16,501 bases of DNA from an uncultured Eubacteriales bacterium (GTDB taxonomy: Bacteria; Bacillota_A; Clostridia; Oscillospirales; CAG-272). The stretch covers positions 1 through 16,501 of the forward strand of contig USKS01000008.1 of the NCBI GenBank assembly GCA_900555345.1. The letters run 5' to 3'. This document shows positions 13,363 to 16,501 of this stretch, piece after piece. A model generated the notes under the pieces. It saw only the letters and a list, made by a program, of their open reading frames with translations. It was not told the DNA's origin and ran no database searches. Within the stretch, counting starts at the first letter, position 1, and every line of letters begins with the position of its first letter. Position numbers and translations under genes: made by a program.

Positions 13363-14573
13363 AGAGACGCGTTTTGTCGCTTATTATCCTTGCAGCAATG
13401 CTGCTCACCTCCTGCGGTCTCCGCCGCACCGACGGCGCAAAAGTTACTGCAGCCGCGCCGGATACAACTCAGAATACCGACGATACTTCGCCGGACACGA
13501 CGCAGCCTGCGGATACCGAGCCTGCCGCTCCCGATGCGTCGGTCAGCTTTGCCGCGTGCGGCGACAACATAATATATTTCGGCACGTTCCGCGATGCCGC
13601 AGCTCAGGCTTATGCCGGCGGCAGAACATATAATTTTGCTCCTATCTACGAAAACGTAAAGAGCATAATTACGAATGCCGACATAGCGTTTATAAATCAG
13701 GAAACTCCCGTTTCGCAAAGCTTTCAGCCCGAGTCCTATCCTACGTTCAACAGCCCCGTTGATCTTACATACGATGTCATGGATGTGGGTTTTGACGTTA
13801 TAAACATGGCAAATAACCACATGCTGGACAAGGGTGCGCTGGGGCTTCGCGAGTCGTTTGACAACTGGAACGCGCGCGGCGCGCTTGTCATCGGCTGCTA
13901 CGAGGAAAAAAGCAGCGGGCGCTACATTACCTACACCGAGAAAAACGGCATAAGCATTGCGTACGTTTCGTATACATACGGCACGAACCTTAACGAGGAT
14001 CCCGCAAACAAAGGACTTTGGGCGCCGTACCTCAAACAGTCTGACGTTGCGGGCGACGTTGCCGAGGCTGCCGCAAACGCGGATTTCGTCATAGTCAGCG
14101 TGCACTGGGGCGACGAGGGTGCAATGACCCCCAATGACGAACAGAAAAAATACGCAAAGATCATGGCGGACGCGGGCGCGGATGTTATAATCGGTCATCA
14201 TCCCCATGTGCTTCAGCCCATAGAATGGCTTGACGGCAAGGACGGCAAAAAGGTGCTGTGCGCGTATTCTCTCGGCAACTTTGTGCACGAGCAGGCGTTT
14301 GATTACAACGTTCCCGGCGGCATACTCACATTCAACATGACGAAAAAGAGCGGAAAGACTGCCGTTGAAAATACGCAGTTTATACCTACAGTCTGCCACT
14401 ATCCGTCAAATTTCTATAACAATAAAATATATCTTCTGAAAGATTATACACAGGAGCTTGCCGCTTCTCACGCCGTTGCAACGTATTATCACAACAGTAT
14501 ATCTCTCGCGTCGCTTAAAAAGTACGTGACAGATACGATCCCGTCCGAGTTTCTGACGGACTATATGAACTAA
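13359..14573 (+). CDS. CapA/PgsA-family lipoprotein (poly-gamma-glutamate synthesis-like metallophosphatase fold)
   Basis: This is a 404-residue secreted lipoprotein. Residues 1-19 (MKRRVLSLIILAAMLLTSC) form a lipoprotein signal with lipobox L16-T-S-C19. Residues 20-62 are a Thr/Asp/Pro-rich linker. The CapA domain (about 62-350) shows FAACGDNIIY (64-73), INQETP (112-117), INMANNHMLDKG (148-159), VSVHWGDE (246-253), IIGHHPHVLQP (277-287) and YSLGNFV (303-309), the metal-binding calcineurin-like motifs of the family. CapA proteins take part in poly-gamma-glutamate capsule or other envelope polymer metabolism; their enzymatic role is poorly defined. The TTG start at 13359 is chosen from GGAGG spacing; an upstream in-frame TTG at 13344 overlaps that binding site. 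The gene heads a cluster with the GT2-GtrA gene 26 bases downstream. No capB/capC homologue is visible. Confidence 0.9.
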   Translation: MKRRVLSLIILAAMLLTSCGLRRTDGAKVTAAAPDTTQNTDDTSPDTTQPADTEPAAPDASVSFAACGDNIIYFGTFRDAAAQAYAGGRTYNFAPIYENVKSIITNADIAFINQETPVSQSFQPESYPTFNSPVDLTYDVMDVGFDVINMANNHMLDKGALGLRESFDNWNARGALVIGCYEEKSSGRYITYTEKNGISIAYVSYTYGTNLNEDPANKGLWAPYLKQSDVAGDVAEAAANADFVIVSVHWGDEGAMTPNDEQKKYAKIMADAGADVIIGHHPHVLQPIEWLDGKDGKKVLCAYSLGNFVHEQAFDYNVPGGILTFNMTKKSGKTAVENTQFIPTVCHYPSNFYNNKIYLLKDYTQELAASHAVATYYHNSISLASLKKYVTDTIPSEFLTDYMN

Positions 14574-14599
14574 GTCTATTAAAGGAAGTATAAACTTTT

Positions 14600-15730
14600 A
14601 TGGATGATAAGGAAATATCAATAATACTTCCGTCGTACAAGCCCGATGAAAAGCTTCTCAGTACCGTGCTCGGTCTTGAGGCTGCCGGATTTAAGGATAT
14701 CATCGTGGTCGACGACGGAGGCGGAAAAGAGTATAAAAGATATTTTGACGAGCTTCGGAGCCGCGAAAGCTGTACGGTGCTCACCCACGAGGAAAACCGC
14801 GGCAAGGGCGCAGCCATAAAGACTGCGATCGCGTGGTATCTTGCCAACAGGCAGGGTGCGGGCGTTATAACCGTGGACGGCGACGGTCAGCACAGACCCG
14901 AGGATGTGGCGGCGCTTGCTGCCGAAATGAAGACCACGGGCAACATGGTGCTCGGCGTGCGCGATTTTTCGCAGCCTGACGTGCCTGCGAGAAGCCGAGC
15001 GGGAAACCGCATCACATCGTTTGTTTTCCGCGTTTTCGTGCGCATAAAAATCAGCGACACGCAGACGGGACTGCGGGCTATCCCAACAAACCTTCTGCCT
15101 ATGATGCTTGAGATCGCCGGCGACAGATACGAGTATGAAACAAATGTGCTTCTGGGTATGCGACGAGAGAGAATTCCGTTCTCCGAGGTCAAGATACAGA
15201 CAGTGTACATAGACGATAACGATTCGTCACATTTTCATGTTTTCCGTGATTCGGCAAAGATATACTGGCTTATAATAAAGTATATCTTTTCAACATCGTT
15301 CGTGAAGTTTATGTTTAGCTCCATGGTGTGCTACGGCGTAGACTGGCTGCTGTTTACGGGACTGCATTACTGGCTTGTCAGCGTTTACGGCGATACCAGA
15401 ATGATTTCAACGCTGATACCGACAGTCAGCGCCCGTATTGTCTCATCCATGCTCAACTTTTTCATAAACCGCAATATATTTAATAAAGGCGGCGGAAAGC
15501 TTATATGGACGATGGTCAAGTATTATCTGCTTGCGGCGTGCATATTGGGTGTCAGCACGGTGTCGCTGTTTTATGCCGGACTGGGGCTCTCGAATATTAC
15601 GTGGGTACAGACACATATCAGCGAAAAATGGCTGCAGCCCATAATAAAGCTGCCTATCGACTTCGTTCTTTATCTTATAAGCTACAACATACAGAGAAAA
15701 TTCGTATTCAAAAAGGTTGGTACCGACTAA
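14600..15730 (+). CDS. Fused GT2 glycosyltransferase / GtrA-family membrane protein
   Basis: This 376-residue fusion has a DPM1-like GT2 domain at residues about 4-220. Its markers are SIILPSYKPDEKLL (7-20), IIVVDDG (34-40), ENRGKGAAIKTA (65-76), the sugar-nucleotide metal motif DGDGQH (93-98), and SDTQTGLRAI (152-161). The C-terminal GtrA domain (about 232-376) has four membrane helices and includes ARIVSSMLNFFINRNIF (278-294). GT2-GtrA fusions are a known architecture. The GT2 half probably makes a polyprenyl-phosphate sugar, and the GtrA half is thought to help flip it for cell-wall or glycan decoration. The start ATG 14600 follows AAAGGAAG. It is 26 bases after the CapA gene, and its TAA directly abuts the next ATG, so the three genes likely form an operon. 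Confidence 0.93.
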   Translation: MDDKEISIILPSYKPDEKLLSTVLGLEAAGFKDIIVVDDGGGKEYKRYFDELRSRESCTVLTHEENRGKGAAIKTAIAWYLANRQGAGVITVDGDGQHRPEDVAALAAEMKTTGNMVLGVRDFSQPDVPARSRAGNRITSFVFRVFVRIKISDTQTGLRAIPTNLLPMMLEIAGDRYEYETNVLLGMRRERIPFSEVKIQTVYIDDNDSSHFHVFRDSAKIYWLIIKYIFSTSFVKFMFSSMVCYGVDWLLFTGLHYWLVSVYGDTRMISTLIPTVSARIVSSMLNFFINRNIFNKGGGKLIWTMVKYYLLAACILGVSTVSLFYAGLGLSNITWVQTHISEKWLQPIIKLPIDFVLYLISYNIQRKFVFKKVGTD

Positions 15731-16501
15731 ATGGAAAATGATTTCAGAGAAAATTATATCAGAGAGCAGAAGGAGCAGAGTGCTGCCCGCCGTGCGCGAC
15801 TTGAAAAAATAGGCATGGCGCAGGATGAGGAGAAAACCGCACCCCGCACTGGCGCTGCTAATGCGGCACCGCGCCGCCCCGTTCCGGTAAAACCTGCCGA
15901 TACTGCGGCTCCCGCAGACAATACGGACGAGAGCGCAGACTTCAGTTTTGACGCTCTTCCGCGCCGCAGCGCGGGCACGGGCGCACAGAGCGCACGAAAC
16001 GACGCGTATTCGTATAACGATCCCTATTCCGCGCAGCAGGATGCTCCCCAGTTCACATCACCCGCTCAGCGCCCAGCGCAGAGAAGGCCGGAAACAGCAT
16101 ACACTCCCACCGGGGATCGGCGTGCAAACGGCGCACAGCAGTACAGCCGTCCGCAGCAGAGCGCGGCGCGTCCTGCGGCAACTCCAAACAGAGCGCCTCA
16201 GCAGAGCGGCGCACGTCCCGCAGGCGGCGCGCAGTATAACCGCCCGCATAACGGAGCGCAGCAGAGAAACGGCGCACCCGCAAACGGCTACGGTACGGCG
16301 CAGAATCCCGGAGCGCAGCGCCCGGCTCAAAGGCCGAACGGCACGGCTGCATCTCAGCGTCCCGCCCGCCCGCAGGGTGCGCGTCCGCAAAACGGCGCTC
16401 CCGCATATGCAAACAGACGCAGCACGCAGAGCGGTGAGCCTTTCAAGAAAAATCTTTCAGAGAGCGAAAGCAAAGCAATGATGTTTGCTCTTACCGGTCA
16501 G
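15731..16501 (+). CDS. Low-complexity Pro/Gln/Ala/Arg/Asn-rich protein, N-terminal part (runs off the window)
   Basis: The frame from ATG 15731 stays open for 257 codons to the window end without a stop. The ATG directly follows the TAA of the GT2-GtrA gene (TAAATG), and AAAAAGGTTGG lies 12-22 bases upstream, implying coupled translation. Residues 1-40 are charged and helical (MENDFRENYIREQKEQ onward). Residues about 45-232 are a disordered, basic, degenerate repeat region built from GAQQ, GARP, QRPA, QNGAP and RPQ units. The last residues (FKKNLSESESKAMMFALTGQ) return to normal composition, suggesting a folded or membrane domain beyond the window. The family is not recognised. Position suggests an envelope-associated role in the CapA/GT2 cluster. 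Overlapping open frames on both strands here are composition shadows. Confidence 0.8.
   Translation, partial: MENDFRENYIREQKEQSAARRARLEKIGMAQDEEKTAPRTGAANAAPRRPVPVKPADTAAPADNTDESADFSFDALPRRSAGTGAQSARNDAYSYNDPYSAQQDAPQFTSPAQRPAQRRPETAYTPTGDRRANGAQQYSRPQQSAARPAATPNRAPQQSGARPAGGAQYNRPHNGAQQRNGAPANGYGTAQNPGAQRPAQRPNGTAASQRPARPQGARPQNGAPAYANRRSTQSGEPFKKNLSESESKAMMFALTGQ

Noticed and set aside
13290..14399. Minus-strand open frame of about 369 codons opposite the CapA gene
   Set aside because: The plus-strand frame carries a lipobox and all CapA motifs. The minus-strand frame has no recognisable domain and no promoter or binding site support.
15948..16481. Alternative plus-strand frame (about 177 codons), and minus-strand frames over 16053-16412
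   Set aside because: They lie inside the repetitive Pro/Gln/Arg-rich gene that begins at 15731 and reflect its base composition; only the 15731 frame is coupled to the upstream gene.

Overview
The window looks like one end of an assembly contig from an anaerobic, endospore-forming Firmicute, most likely class Clostridia (an Oscillospirales/Ruminococcus-like gut bacterium fits; lower rank cannot be fixed from this sequence). The grounds are an intact sigma-K gene with a pro-sequence, a biotin-dependent Na+-pumping decarboxylase operon, Firmicute-type GGAGG ribosome binding sites, TTGACA/TATAAT promoters with 17-bp spacers, a DUF378 membrane protein, and yajC next to a small four-helix membrane protein. 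Bases 2-34 are not genomic: they match the Illumina Nextera Read-1 transposase adapter and truncate the first gene.

Layout. (1) 35-3953, minus strand: a promoter at about 3925-3953 drives five genes in the order acyl-CoA carboxyltransferase, OadG/MmdD-like anchor, biotin carrier, OadB Na+ pump, and OadA/PycB-like carboxyltransferase (cut off by the adapter). Having both a 12S-like and a 5S-like carboxyltransferase beside one biotin carrier suggests CO2 transfer between an acyl-CoA and pyruvate/oxaloacetate, coupled to Na+ export. (2) 3978-5660, minus: a DivIVA-like coiled-coil gene and an XRE/TPR-like regulator, translationally coupled and closed by a terminator. (3) 5671-10277, minus: htpG, a protein resembling a degenerate prephenate dehydratase/ACT protein that overlaps htpG by 4 bp, and a phosphohexomutase ending in a strong terminator. 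(4) 10367-11251, minus: yajC and a TIGR04086-like membrane protein. They are separated by a terminator hairpin whose 3' arm is the downstream gene's ribosome binding site. (5) 11336-12455, minus: a HAD phosphatase and a DUF378 protein, then a terminator. (6) 12516-16501, plus: sigK, then an envelope-polymer cluster made of a CapA-family lipoprotein, a GT2-GtrA fusion, and a long low-complexity Pro/Gln/Arg/Ala-rich protein that runs off the end.

Most of the window is ordinary core Clostridial gene content. The items most worth a second look are the dual-carboxyltransferase operon with a carboxyltransferase altered at its oxyanion-hole motifs, the terminator/ribosome-binding-site fusion upstream of the TIGR04086-like gene, the unrecognised PheA/ACT-like protein coupled to htpG, and the two-codon AUG-GCU-UGA reading frame that overlaps the UUG start of the CapA gene. 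No CRISPR array, tRNA, rRNA, insertion sequence or prophage gene was seen. No intergenic gap exceeds about 245 bases.
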